NCBI RefSeq assembly: GCF_016862935.1
Contig: NZ_BONX01000011.1
Location: 62,001 to 126,000, forward strand
DNA: 64,000 bases
Reading direction: 5' to 3'
Source: Plantactinospora mayteni
GTDB taxonomy: Bacteria > Actinomycetota > Actinomycetes > Mycobacteriales > Micromonosporaceae
The notes beneath the pieces were generated by a model. That model was given only the letters and a program-made list of their open reading frames with translations, was not told the origin of the DNA and searched no databases. Below are positions 52,971-60,145 of the stretch, in pieces (position 1 is the stretch's first letter; the number at the start of each line of letters is the position of its first letter). A program made the translations under genes and the position numbers.

Positions 52971-53387
52971 ATGACCGTGCAGGACCGGACCGGCCGACCG
53001 GCCGTCCCGACCCGACCGCGCCGGGCGGTCGCCGCCGCACTCGCGTTCTCCGTCGGCCTGGCCGTCGCCGGTACGGCGGTCGCGGCGGCCAGCCGGCCAG
53101 CCGGCCGGACCGCTGTCGCGCTGGCCGCCGCCGAGCCGCCGGAACCCGGCACCGTCACCTTCCGGGTGGTACCCGCGCCGACGACCGCGCCACCGACCCC
53201 GCCCACGCCGCAGCCGCCCACCCCTCGGCCGACGCCCTCGGGCCACCTTCCGGTCACCGGCGGCGGCGGTGACCCGGCCTCGGGCTGGCTGCCGGCGCTC
53301 GGCGCACTGCTGGTGCTCACCGGCACGCTGATCGTGGTGGCCGCCCGCCGATCCCGCCGCCCGGGCGACGCGGGGCCCACCGGGTAG
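52971..53387 (+). CDS. Small LPXTG cell-wall anchored protein
   Basis: A 138-residue exported protein. Residues 1-45 are a signal peptide with a basic start and AALAFSVGLAVAGTAVAAAS core. About 70-92 is a proline-rich stalk (TTAPPTPPTPQPPTPRPTPS). The end has the sortase signal HLPVTGGGG, a helix (WLPALGALLVLTGTLIVVAA) and a basic tail RRSRR. Only about 40 residues would remain outside the wall besides the stalk, so it is very small for such a protein. The ATG at 52971 has GGAGG 5 bases upstream. Confidence 0.82.
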   Translation: MTVQDRTGRPAVPTRPRRAVAAALAFSVGLAVAGTAVAAASRPAGRTAVALAAAEPPEPGTVTFRVVPAPTTAPPTPPTPQPPTPRPTPSGHLPVTGGGGDPASGWLPALGALLVLTGTLIVVAARRSRRPGDAGPTG

Positions 53388-53413
53388 CCGGCCGGACCCC
53401 GCGCCGAACCCGG

Positions 53414-53806
53414 TCAGCAGTCGCGCAGCTCCGGGGACTGGTTGCGGACCTGGGCGAGCGGCGAGACGAACGACCGGTACGTCGTCCCGCCCACCGCCCC
53501 CAGCCGGAACGCCGCCACCCGGTGGCAGTTCTGGAACGCGAGGCGTACCCCGAAGTGGCGTTCCAGCCCGCCCCGGATGGCGTCGCTGGCCAGTGCGCGG
53601 AGCAGTTGGCCCCGCTCCGCCTCACTCGGCGGCGGTACGGCGTGGTCGGCGTAGTCGGCCGTGGTCGCGTGGACCCGGGCCGAGACCTCGGCGACCACCG
53701 CCCAGGCGTACGGCAGGGACCGCCGGACACAGTCGACGAACTCCTCGTCGTCGACTCGGCCGGCCTCGGCCCGCTCCAGCAGTGCGGCGGGTACGTCCAG
53801 GGACAT
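53414..53806 (-). CDS. SCO5389-family protein
   Basis: A 130-residue protein conserved across actinobacteria and, to my memory, named after Streptomyces SCO5389. MSLDVPAALLERAEAGRVDD, DCVRRSLPYAWAVV, the LASDAIRGGLERHFGVRLAFQNCHRVAAF block and NQSPELRDC are characteristic. No function is known. The ATG at 53806 has AGGAGGAG upstream. The CooC-like ATPase gene lies immediately upstream on the same strand (113 bases). Confidence 0.85.
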   Translation of the reverse strand: MSLDVPAALLERAEAGRVDDEEFVDCVRRSLPYAWAVVAEVSARVHATTADYADHAVPPPSEAERGQLLRALASDAIRGGLERHFGVRLAFQNCHRVAAFRLGAVGGTTYRSFVSPLAQVRNQSPELRDC

Positions 53807-53919
53807 CTCTCTCCTCCTGTCGTGGATTCGATCCGGTCCGGGCCGAGCGACCCGGACCGGCGACACATCTCGACCGGCCCCGACGGCGGGACCGACCAGC
53901 GGACCAGCCAGCAGCGCAG

Positions 53920-54897
53920 TCAGCGGACCGGCGCCTGTGGACCGGGTACGAAGTCGGGGTCCACCTGCCCGGCCAGGTCCTCGCCGACCCGGTCGTTCGC
54001 CCAGGCGACCGCGTTGCGCAGGTGGAACTCCACCGCGTGCCGCTGGAAGGTCGCCCAGTCCTGCACCTGCTCGTCGACGGTGACCCGGAGCAGGTCGAGC
54101 GCGGCCCGGTTGCCCGGCTCCAGGGCGTGCGCCGGCCCCGGTACGCCCCGTTCGGCGCTCTTCACGTAGTCGGAGCGGGTCAGCCAGGTGAGCAGGTCGG
54201 CCCCGACGTGCTGGCGCAGGAACTCCACGTCACCGTGGTCGTCGACCTTGTTGCCGACCACGTGCACCCGGACGCCGTACTCCCGGGCGTAGCCGACGTA
54301 CTGCCGGTAGACGCCCATGCTGCGCAGGGTCGGCTCGCAGACGAGGAAGGTGGCGTCGAACCGGGTGAACAGTCCGGAGGCGAACGAGTCGGCCCCGGCG
54401 GTCATGTCCACCACCACGTACTCCCCCGGGCCGTCGACCAGGTGGTTTAGCAGCAGTTCCACCGCACCGACCTTGGCGTGGTAGCAGGACACCCCGAGGT
54501 CGTCGGCGCCGAACGGCCCGGTCACCGCGAGCCGGACGCCGGCCACCTCGCGGACCACCGCCGGGTAGAGCGGGTTGTCGCCGTCGACCGGCAACAGCCG
54601 GGAGCCACGGCCCGGCGGGGTGGTCTTGACCATCGCCGCGGCCGAGGAGATCCGGGGGTTCTCGCCGCGCAGGTACTCCTTGATCTGCGGCAGGTGGTCG
54701 CCGAGCGTCGGCAGCCGGGCCGCCTCCTCCTCGGTGGCGCCGAGCGCGGTCCCGAGGTGCTGGTTGATGTCGGCGTCGATGGCGAGCAGCGGCGGCGGGC
54801 CGCCGTCGGCCGGGCCGGCGGCGGCGAGATGCCGGGCGAAGAGGGCTGCCAGCGTGGTCTTGCCACTGCCGCCCTTGCCGACGAACGAGATTTTCAC
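53920..54897 (-). CDS. CooC/ParA-like ATPase
   Basis: A 325-residue SIMIBI-class ATPase starting KISFVGKGGSGKTTLAALFA, the deviant Walker A. LLAIDADINQHLGTALG is the second signature, EYVVVDMTAGADSFASGL the Walker B region, and VHVVGNKVDD the base-recognition NKxD-like site. CooC-type proteins insert nickel or otherwise prepare metalloenzymes such as CO dehydrogenase, but none is nearby. The GTG at 54897 follows GGAGG. A 15-base Zur-like palindrome lies 41 bases upstream of the start, suggesting zinc-dependent regulation. Confidence 0.85.
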   Translation of the reverse strand: MKISFVGKGGSGKTTLAALFARHLAAAGPADGGPPPLLAIDADINQHLGTALGATEEEAARLPTLGDHLPQIKEYLRGENPRISSAAAMVKTTPPGRGSRLLPVDGDNPLYPAVVREVAGVRLAVTGPFGADDLGVSCYHAKVGAVELLLNHLVDGPGEYVVVDMTAGADSFASGLFTRFDATFLVCEPTLRSMGVYRQYVGYAREYGVRVHVVGNKVDDHGDVEFLRQHVGADLLTWLTRSDYVKSAERGVPGPAHALEPGNRAALDLLRVTVDEQVQDWATFQRHAVEFHLRNAVAWANDRVGEDLAGQVDPDFVPGPQAPVR

Positions 54898-54931
54898 TGT
54901 ACGGGTCCTCCGGTGCAGTCTGCGACGTTAA

Positions 54932-54952
54932 TCCAATTGGAAATCATTTCCA
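54932..54952 (-). promoter_or_regulatory. Zur-like palindromic operator
   Basis: On the minus strand TGGAAATGATTTCCA (54938-54952) is a perfect 7-1-7 inverted repeat. It differs at only two symmetric positions from the Streptomyces Zur box as I recall it (TGAAAATGATTTTCA). A second perfect palindrome, TCCAATTGGA (54932-54941), overlaps it. The pair lies between the CooC-like gene and the divergent membrane protein gene and could control either or both. Confidence 0.6.
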
Positions 54953-55001
54953 TCAGATTCGTCAAGCTGCCCGCTTCCTCGGCGTGTCGGAGCGGGGTTG
55001 G

Positions 55002-55017
55002 TAACCTCCGGCCCGTG
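55002..55017 (+). promoter_or_regulatory. Leaderless promoter of the polytopic membrane protein
   Basis: TAACCT (55002-55007), 7 bases, GTG at 55015. Confidence 0.65.
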
Positions 55018-56841
55018 CCGCTCTCCCCGCCCGCGCTCGCCGGGCCGACCTCGCCGCCGCCCGCGCCCCCGGCCGCCCGACGGAGCCGCCGGACCGACCT
55101 GCTCGTCGCGCTGGTCGCGATCGTCGGAGCAGGCTGGGTCACCAGCGGACTCTGGCTCGACCCGGACGGGCGGGCGATCACCGTCAACTCCAGCGACCAG
55201 GCCCTCTTCGAGTGGCTGCTCGCGTACGGCGCGCACGCGCTCACCCACGGGCAGAACCCGTTCTTCACCGACCTGGTGAACGTGCCGGACGGGGTCAACC
55301 TCGCGGTCAACACCTCGGTCACGGTGTACGCCGTCGTCTTCGCCCCGCTCACCTACCTGATCGGCGCCCCGGCCACCTTCCTGGTGGTGCTCACCGGCAA
55401 CATCGCCGGCACGGTCTTCGGCTGGTACTGGCTGCTCTCCCGGAAACTCGTCCGGAGCACCCCGGCCGCGGTCCTCGGCGGGCTCTTCATCGGCTTCGCG
55501 CCGGGCCTCGTCGCGCACGCCAACGCCCACCTGAACTGGAGCGCCGGCTGGGTGGTCCCGATGCTGCTCTGGGGGGTACTCCGGCTGCGCCAGCCCGGCC
55601 GCTGGCTGCGCAACGGGCTGCTGCTCGGGGTGCTGGTCGCGGTCGCCTTCTCGATCGCCGCCGAGGGGCTCTTCTTCACCGCGCTGGCCTGCGGCGTCTT
55701 CCTCGGCACCTGGGCACTGGACCGGGGCCGCCGAGCCGAGACGCGGGCCGCGCTGCCGGACTTCCTGCGCGGGCTCGGGGTCACCGCGCTGGTGGCGTTC
55801 GTACTGCTGGCGTACCCGCTGTGGCTGCACTTCCTGGGCCCGCAACGGTTCCACGGCACCGGCTTCGACCCGGTGATCCACGCCGAGGACATCGCCGCGT
55901 ACGGGGCGTACCCGCAGCGGACCCTGGCCGGGGAGGCCGGGCTGGGCAGCTCGCTGGCACCGAACCCGACCGAGGAGAACTCCTTCCTCGGGCTGCCGCT
56001 GCTGGTGCTGGCCGTACTCTGCTTCGTCGTGCTGTGGCGGCGGGCCGCCCCGGAGCGCCGGGCCACCCTACGGGCGATCGGGGTGACCGCGCTGGTCTTC
56101 GCCGTACTCTCCTGGGGCCCCCGGGTGAAGATCTTCGGGATGCACACCGACATCCCGCTCCCGTACGCCCTGCTCGGCCACCTGCCGGTGTTCAACGCCG
56201 CCCTGCCGTCCCGGTTGGCCCTGGTGGTGGCGCCGCTGGTCGGGCTGCTGCTGGCGCACACCGTCGACCTGCTCCGGGCCAGTCCGCTCTCCCGACGGGC
56301 CAGGGCCGGCTGGACGGCCGGGTTCGCCGTGGCACTCCTGCCGCTGGTGCCGGTACCACTGCTCAGCACGGCTCGGGAACCGATCCCGGAGTTCGTCACC
56401 GCCGGCACCTGGCGGCAGTACGTCTCCCCCGGCGGGGTGCTGACCCCGCTGCCGCTCACCCTCGACCTGGCCCCGGACGGGCAACGCTGGCAGGCGTACG
56501 CGCTGAGCCACCGGCAGGGCGAGTTCCGGATCCCGTCCGGCTTCTTCCTCGGCCCCGGCGGCCCGGACGGACGGGGCCGGATCGGGCCGGTGCCCCGGGC
56601 CACCGACGCGCTGCTGATGCGGGTGGCCGAAACCGGCGAGCGGCCGGTGATCACCGACGCCGACCGGGCCGCCGCCCGGGCCGACCTGCGCTACTGGCGG
56701 GTCGAGGCGGTGGTACTGGCCGACCGGGCGCACGGGGCGAAGTTCCCGCTGCACATCGACGCGCTCCGCGAGGTCACCACCGCCCTCCTCGGACCACCGG
56801 AGCGGGTGTCCGACGTCTGGCTCTGGCGCCTCACCCCGTGA
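55015..56841 (+). CDS. Polytopic membrane protein, glycosyltransferase-like (GT-C fold)
   Basis: A 608-residue integral membrane protein with about eleven helices. The first outside loop (NSSDQALFEWLLAYGAHALT, then NPFFTDLVNVPDGVNLAVN) has the acidic residues and layout of GT-C family proteins that use polyprenol-linked sugars. A long soluble C-terminal part follows from about 455. It resembles actinobacterial proteins annotated as membrane or glycosyltransferase family 39-like. The donor and acceptor are unknown. It shares a control region with the CooC-like gene. Confidence 0.75.
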   Translation: MPLSPPALAGPTSPPPAPPAARRSRRTDLLVALVAIVGAGWVTSGLWLDPDGRAITVNSSDQALFEWLLAYGAHALTHGQNPFFTDLVNVPDGVNLAVNTSVTVYAVVFAPLTYLIGAPATFLVVLTGNIAGTVFGWYWLLSRKLVRSTPAAVLGGLFIGFAPGLVAHANAHLNWSAGWVVPMLLWGVLRLRQPGRWLRNGLLLGVLVAVAFSIAAEGLFFTALACGVFLGTWALDRGRRAETRAALPDFLRGLGVTALVAFVLLAYPLWLHFLGPQRFHGTGFDPVIHAEDIAAYGAYPQRTLAGEAGLGSSLAPNPTEENSFLGLPLLVLAVLCFVVLWRRAAPERRATLRAIGVTALVFAVLSWGPRVKIFGMHTDIPLPYALLGHLPVFNAALPSRLALVVAPLVGLLLAHTVDLLRASPLSRRARAGWTAGFAVALLPLVPVPLLSTAREPIPEFVTAGTWRQYVSPGGVLTPLPLTLDLAPDGQRWQAYALSHRQGEFRIPSGFFLGPGGPDGRGRIGPVPRATDALLMRVAETGERPVITDADRAAARADLRYWRVEAVVLADRAHGAKFPLHIDALREVTTALLGPPERVSDVWLWRLTP

Positions 56842-56849
56842 CGCCTTCG

Positions 56850-56899
56850 TGATCCCGTGGCGTCCGGCTCGCCCCGACCGGCCGGACGCCACCGGATCA
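56850..56899. terminator. Bidirectional terminator
   Basis: TGATCCCGTGGCGTCCGG (56850-56867) pairs with CCGGACGCCACCGGATCA (56882-56899) with one mismatch. The right arm ends with the stop codon of the convergent CopD-like gene, so the arms overlap coding sequence by one codon. Confidence 0.85.
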
Positions 56900-57364
56900 T
56901 GTGGAGTCAGCGTGCGTGGTGAGGATGCCGAGCGCGTAGGCGGTGGCGACCAGGGCGAGCATCAGCACGGCGACGCGGCGGAACCTGCGGGTCAGCCCCG
57001 GCAACTCGGCCGGTAGGGCGAAGACCCGGCGCGGCCAGCCCCGCCAGGAGACCCAGCAGAACAGGCCGGTCGCGGCGGCCAGCAGCACCGCCTTGCCAGC
57101 GACCACCGCCCACCACCCGGCCGTCCGCTCGGGAGCCAGCAACACCAGGGCGAGCCCGGTCGCCCAGAGCACCCCGACCAGCCCCACCACCGGCCACCGG
57201 TTGCCGTGCGCCAGCACCCGCTGCGCGTCCTCCACCCGCTCGGGGTCGTCGAACATCCGGGTCAGCTTCGGTTGCACCACGAAGAGGCTGTACGCCATCG
57301 AGCCCAGCCAGAGGGCCGCGACCCCGGCGTGCACCAGGACGATCCCGATCGGCAGCGCATCCAT
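56897..57364 (-). CDS. CopD-like four-helix membrane protein
   Basis: A 155-residue membrane protein with four helices: GIVLVHAGVAALWLGSMAYS, VVGLVGVLWATGLALVL, AVVAGKAVLLAAATGLFCWV and VAVLMLALVATAYALGIL. The early histidine (VHAG), the VVQPKL segment and the helix pattern resemble the CopD/YcnJ family linked to copper or heme. The ATG at 57364 follows a perfect palindrome. No copper chaperone gene is adjacent, so the role is uncertain. Confidence 0.75.
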   Translation of the reverse strand: MDALPIGIVLVHAGVAALWLGSMAYSLFVVQPKLTRMFDDPERVEDAQRVLAHGNRWPVVGLVGVLWATGLALVLLAPERTAGWWAVVAGKAVLLAAATGLFCWVSWRGWPRRVFALPAELPGLTRRFRRVAVLMLALVATAYALGILTTHADST

Positions 57365-57365
57365 C

Positions 57366-57380
57366 CGGGCATCATGCCCG
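57366..57380 (-). promoter_or_regulatory. Palindrome at the CopD-like start codon
   Basis: CGGGCAT-C-ATGCCCG (57366-57380) is a perfect 7-1-7 inverted repeat ending one base upstream of the ATG at 57364. On the minus strand CATGAT is 6 bases from the ATG, so the palindrome may cover a leaderless -10 box and act as an operator. Confidence 0.45.
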
Positions 57381-57540
57381 CTCGCGCCCCCACCCGGCTG
57401 ACCCGCGACTCCGACGGCCGCCCTGACGGTCTGACCCGCGACCCGGGCGGCCCGGCGGGGGCCGAGGCCGTCGCCCCGGTGCAGCGTGCCTTCGCCTGGT
57501 GACTCCGGCCACGAACCGGAGCGACTGGCCGGTAGCGCAC

Positions 57541-57555
57541 TAGGCTGGAGCGGTG
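57541..57555 (+). promoter_or_regulatory. Leaderless promoter of lipB
   Basis: TAGGCT (57541-57546), 6 bases, GTG at 57553. The lipA promoter at 60130 has the same hexamer. Confidence 0.65.
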
Positions 57556-58209
57556 ACCAGCACTGTTGCCGCGTTGACCAGCGTCCGGCTCGGGACGGTG
57601 GACTATCTGGCGGCCTGGGACGAACAGCGTCGGGTGCACGAGGCGGTGGTCGCCGGAGAGCTTCCGGACAGCGTGCTGCTGCTGGAACACCCGAGCGTCT
57701 ACACGGCCGGCAAGCGCACCGAGCCCTGGGACCGGCCGATGGACGGTACGCCGGTGATCGACGTGGACCGGGGCGGCAAGATCACCTGGCACGGCCCCGG
57801 CCAGCTCGTCGGCTATCCGATCCTCACGCTCCCCGGGGCGGACACCGGACTGCCGGTGGACGTCGTCGCCTTCGTCCGGCGTACCGAGCAGTTGCTGCTC
57901 GACGTCTGCGCCGAACTGGGACTGGGCACGGTCATGCTGGTCGAGGGACGCAGCGGCGTCTGGGTACCAGCCGACGAGCGCGGGCCGGAACGCAAGGTGG
58001 CCGCGATCGGCATCCGGGTGGCCCGGGGCGTGACCCAACACGGCTTCTCGATCAACTGTGACTGCGACCTCGCCGCGTACGACCGGATCGTCGCCTGCGG
58101 GCTGCGCGACGTCGGCGTCACCTCACTCACCGCCGAACTGGCCCGCCCGGTCACCGTCGCCGAGGTCCTTCCGATCGTCGAACGCCACCTCCCAACCCTC
58201 CTCCCCTGA
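57553..58209 (+). CDS. lipB: Octanoyltransferase
   Basis: A 218-residue enzyme that moves octanoyl groups from acyl carrier protein to lipoyl domains. [20 protein letters not shown], the [18 protein letters not shown] signature, [22 protein letters not shown] with the catalytic Lys, and the [12 protein letters not shown] cysteine region are all present. Its targets include SucB and GcvH. lipA lies about 2 kb downstream, separated by the opposing aspS gene. Confidence 0.96.
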   Translation: MTSTVAALTSVRLGTVDYLAAWDEQRRVHEAVVAGELPDSVLLLEHPSVYTAGKRTEPWDRPMDGTPVIDVDRGGKITWHGPGQLVGYPILTLPGADTGLPVDVVAFVRRTEQLLLDVCAELGLGTVMLVEGRSGVWVPADERGPERKVAAIGIRVARGVTQHGFSINCDCDLAAYDRIVACGLRDVGVTSLTAELARPVTVAEVLPIVERHLPTLLP

Positions 58210-58221
58210 CGCCACTCGCCG

Positions 58222-58286
58222 AGATCTTGACGACTTGGTGCGGTCGGGACTACTGCGGTCGGGACTACAAGACGTCGTCAAGGTCT
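58222..58286. terminator. Bidirectional hairpin between lipB and aspS
   Basis: AGATCTTGACGAC (58222-58234) pairs with GTCGTCAAGGTCT (58274-58286), one wobble. The loop holds two exact copies of tgcggtcgggactac. Confidence 0.65.
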
Positions 58287-58326
58287 GGCTTACCTCCGGC
58301 AGCGTAGGTGGCCGGGCGGGTGGTGT

Positions 58327-59709
58327 TCACGGGGTGAGGCGGTGCAGGTCGCGCGGGAACGCGGTGACCTCGCGGACGTTCGTCGCTCCGAGCAGCCTGG
58401 CCACCATCCGCTCCAGGCCGATGGCGAAACCGCCGTGCGGTGGCATGCCGTGCCGGAACGCGTCCAGATAGCCGGCGTACGGCTCGACCGGCTCGCCCCG
58501 CTGCGCGAGCGCGGCGAGGTAGTCGGCGTACCGGTGCAGCCGCTGGCCGCCGGTGACCAGCTCCACGCCCCGGAACAGCAGGTCGAACCCGTTCGAGTAC
58601 GCCCGCGCCGGACCGCCCGACGGGGTGTCCTCGGTCGCCGGGTGGGTGTAGAAGGGGCGCTTGGCCAGCGGATAGCCGGTGACGAAGAGGAAGTCCGAGC
58701 CGTGCTCGGCCCGGGCCCAGTCGCCGAGCGCCCGCTCGTGTGCCGGGGCGAGGTCGGGCTCGTCCGGCGGTGCTCCGGCGATCGCCAACGCCTCGGTGAA
58801 GTGCACCGCCGGAATCTCCGGCGCCGGCAGGTCGAGCCGGCCCGCCCCGGCCCCGGTCACCCGGCCGGCGAGCCGCCCGAGCCGACCCTCGACCTCGCCG
58901 TGCCGACCCTCGACCTCGCCGAGCCGGCCCTCGACCTCGCCGAGCCGACCCTCGACCTCGCCGAGCATTCCGGCCAGCACGTCGCGGAGCAGCCGCATCA
59001 CGTCCCGGTGGTCGGTGACGAAGCCGAACTCGACGTCCAGCGAGGTGTACTGGGCCAGGTGCCGGGTGGTGTCGTGCGGCTCGGCCCGGAACACCGGCCC
59101 CACCTCGTAGACCCGCTCCAGCACCCCGACCAGCATCTGCTTGTAGAACTGCGGCGACTGGGCCAGATAGCCGGGCCGGCCGAAGTAGTCGAGGGCGAAG
59201 ACGTTCGCGCCGCTCTCGGTGGCGGCGGCGACGATCTTCGGGGTGTGCACCTCGACGAAGCCGAGCCGGTCGAGGGCGGCCCGGAAGCCGGCCACCAGGG
59301 CGGCCGAGATCCGCAGCGCGGCGGCCCGACCGGGGTGCCGCAACGCCACCGCCGCATGGTCGAGCTGGGTGGGTAGCGCCGCGGTCAGCTCCGGGCGGTA
59401 CACGTCGAACGGTGGCGGCACGGCCGGGTCGCCGAGCGGTCGTACCGTCGGATCGACCAGCTCGACCCCGGCGGGCGCGGCGGGGTTGCCGACCACCCGG
59501 CCGGTCACCTCCAGCACCGACTCCTCGGGCAGGTCGGCCAGCCGGGCCCGCAGGTCGGCAGCGGTCACCACCACCTGGGCCAGCCCGGCGGCGTCCCGCA
59601 GGATCAGGAACGTCACCGACTTGAGTTGCCGGCGGCGGTGCACCCAGCCGGCGGTGGTCACGGTCGCGCCGACGTGCGCGGAGAGGGAGGCGGAGAGGAC
59701 ACGTGGCAC
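58327..59709 (-). CDS. aspS: Aspartyl-tRNA synthetase, archaeal type
   Basis: A 460-residue class IIb synthetase. The OB-fold starts the protein (TTAGWVHRRRQLKSVTFLILRD). Class II motif 2 is FRAEPHDTTRHLAQYTSLDVEFGF, with the flexible YLAQSPQFYKQ loop; motif 3 is GGFAIGLERMVARLLGATNVRE. The short length and the lack of the bacterial GAD insertion (bacterial AspRS is about 590 residues) mark it as archaeal/eukaryotic type, often non-discriminating between tRNA-Asp and tRNA-Asn. A variable region (about 250-285) contains four LGEVEGR repeats encoded by 21-base units. The GTG at 59709 has GAGGAG 8 bases upstream. A T-box precedes it. Confidence 0.92.
   Translation of the reverse strand: MPRVLSASLSAHVGATVTTAGWVHRRRQLKSVTFLILRDAAGLAQVVVTAADLRARLADLPEESVLEVTGRVVGNPAAPAGVELVDPTVRPLGDPAVPPPFDVYRPELTAALPTQLDHAAVALRHPGRAAALRISAALVAGFRAALDRLGFVEVHTPKIVAAATESGANVFALDYFGRPGYLAQSPQFYKQMLVGVLERVYEVGPVFRAEPHDTTRHLAQYTSLDVEFGFVTDHRDVMRLLRDVLAGMLGEVEGRLGEVEGRLGEVEGRHGEVEGRLGRLAGRVTGAGAGRLDLPAPEIPAVHFTEALAIAGAPPDEPDLAPAHERALGDWARAEHGSDFLFVTGYPLAKRPFYTHPATEDTPSGGPARAYSNGFDLLFRGVELVTGGQRLHRYADYLAALAQRGEPVEPYAGYLDAFRHGMPPHGGFAIGLERMVARLLGATNVREVTAFPRDLHRLTP
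58881..58964 (-). repeat. 21-base in-frame repeats in aspS
   Basis: Four copies of gccgaccctcgacctcgccga-type units encode LGEVEGR heptads, with charge and hydrophobic spacing of a short coiled coil. They lie between catalytic motifs 2 and 3, in a surface insertion. Confidence 0.85.
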
Positions 59710-59768
59710 CTGGACTGCTCCTCGGTGTGGTCGCGGCGCGCTCGACCCGAACGCGCCGGTGGCCCCGG

Positions 59769-60000
59769 GGAGTGTGGGCGAGCGGGTACTCGCGGTGCCA
59801 CCACACCTTCACCGCCGACGCCACGGCCGGCGGCCTCGTTCGTGGCCCGTGACGCGGGCCGGGTCGGCGGGTTCTAATGGGCGCCGAGACGCCGTTCTTC
59901 CCGCAGCTCGGGAGGGTCTTCCCAGCCCGGCCGGAGATCACCTTCCAGCGACGGTGACTCTCTGGACTCCGGTTGTCGGGCTGGTACTCGGCTCCGTCCA
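59769..60000 (-). ncRNA. T-box leader of aspS
   Basis: Read on the minus strand. A short Stem I is closed by TGGAC (60000-59996) and GTCCA (59967-59963). Its loop holds AGTA (59988-59985) and GAC (59977-59975), an Asp codon that would pair with tRNA-Asp, directly followed by AAC, an Asn codon. The hallmark T-box sequence GGTGGCACCGCG is at 59802-59791, with UGGC (59800-59797) able to pair with an NCCA end whose discriminator is G, as in tRNA-Asp. GTGTGG next to it can pair with CCACAC (about 59777-59772) in one state, while GGTGTGGT can pair with ACCACACC (59731-59724), just before the ribosome binding site. That suggests control of translation, as in actinobacterial ileS leaders. The T-box core is clear; the Stem I fold is my reading. 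Confidence 0.72.
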
Positions 60001-60012
60001 CGCTCTGCCCGG

Positions 60013-60018
60013 AGGGTA
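60013..60018 (-). promoter_or_regulatory. Candidate -10 box of the aspS T-box transcript
   Basis: On the minus strand TACCCT (60018-60013) lies about 13 bases before the Stem I, so transcription would begin near 60006 and include the whole T-box. Confidence 0.5.
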
Positions 60019-60129
60019 GCCGGGCCGGTCGGCGTTCTGACACCGAATATCCCATCCGGCGTGAGTGGTATCACCTGGTCCGGCACGTGAGGCCGGTCGC
60101 CTCCGGTCGATCGGCCGACCCGTGACGCG

Positions 60130-60145
60130 TAGGCTCGGATTCGTG
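60130..60145 (+). promoter_or_regulatory. Leaderless promoter of lipA
   Basis: TAGGCT (60130-60135), 7 bases, GTG at 60143. It lies about 115 bases from the divergent aspS promoter. Confidence 0.65.
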
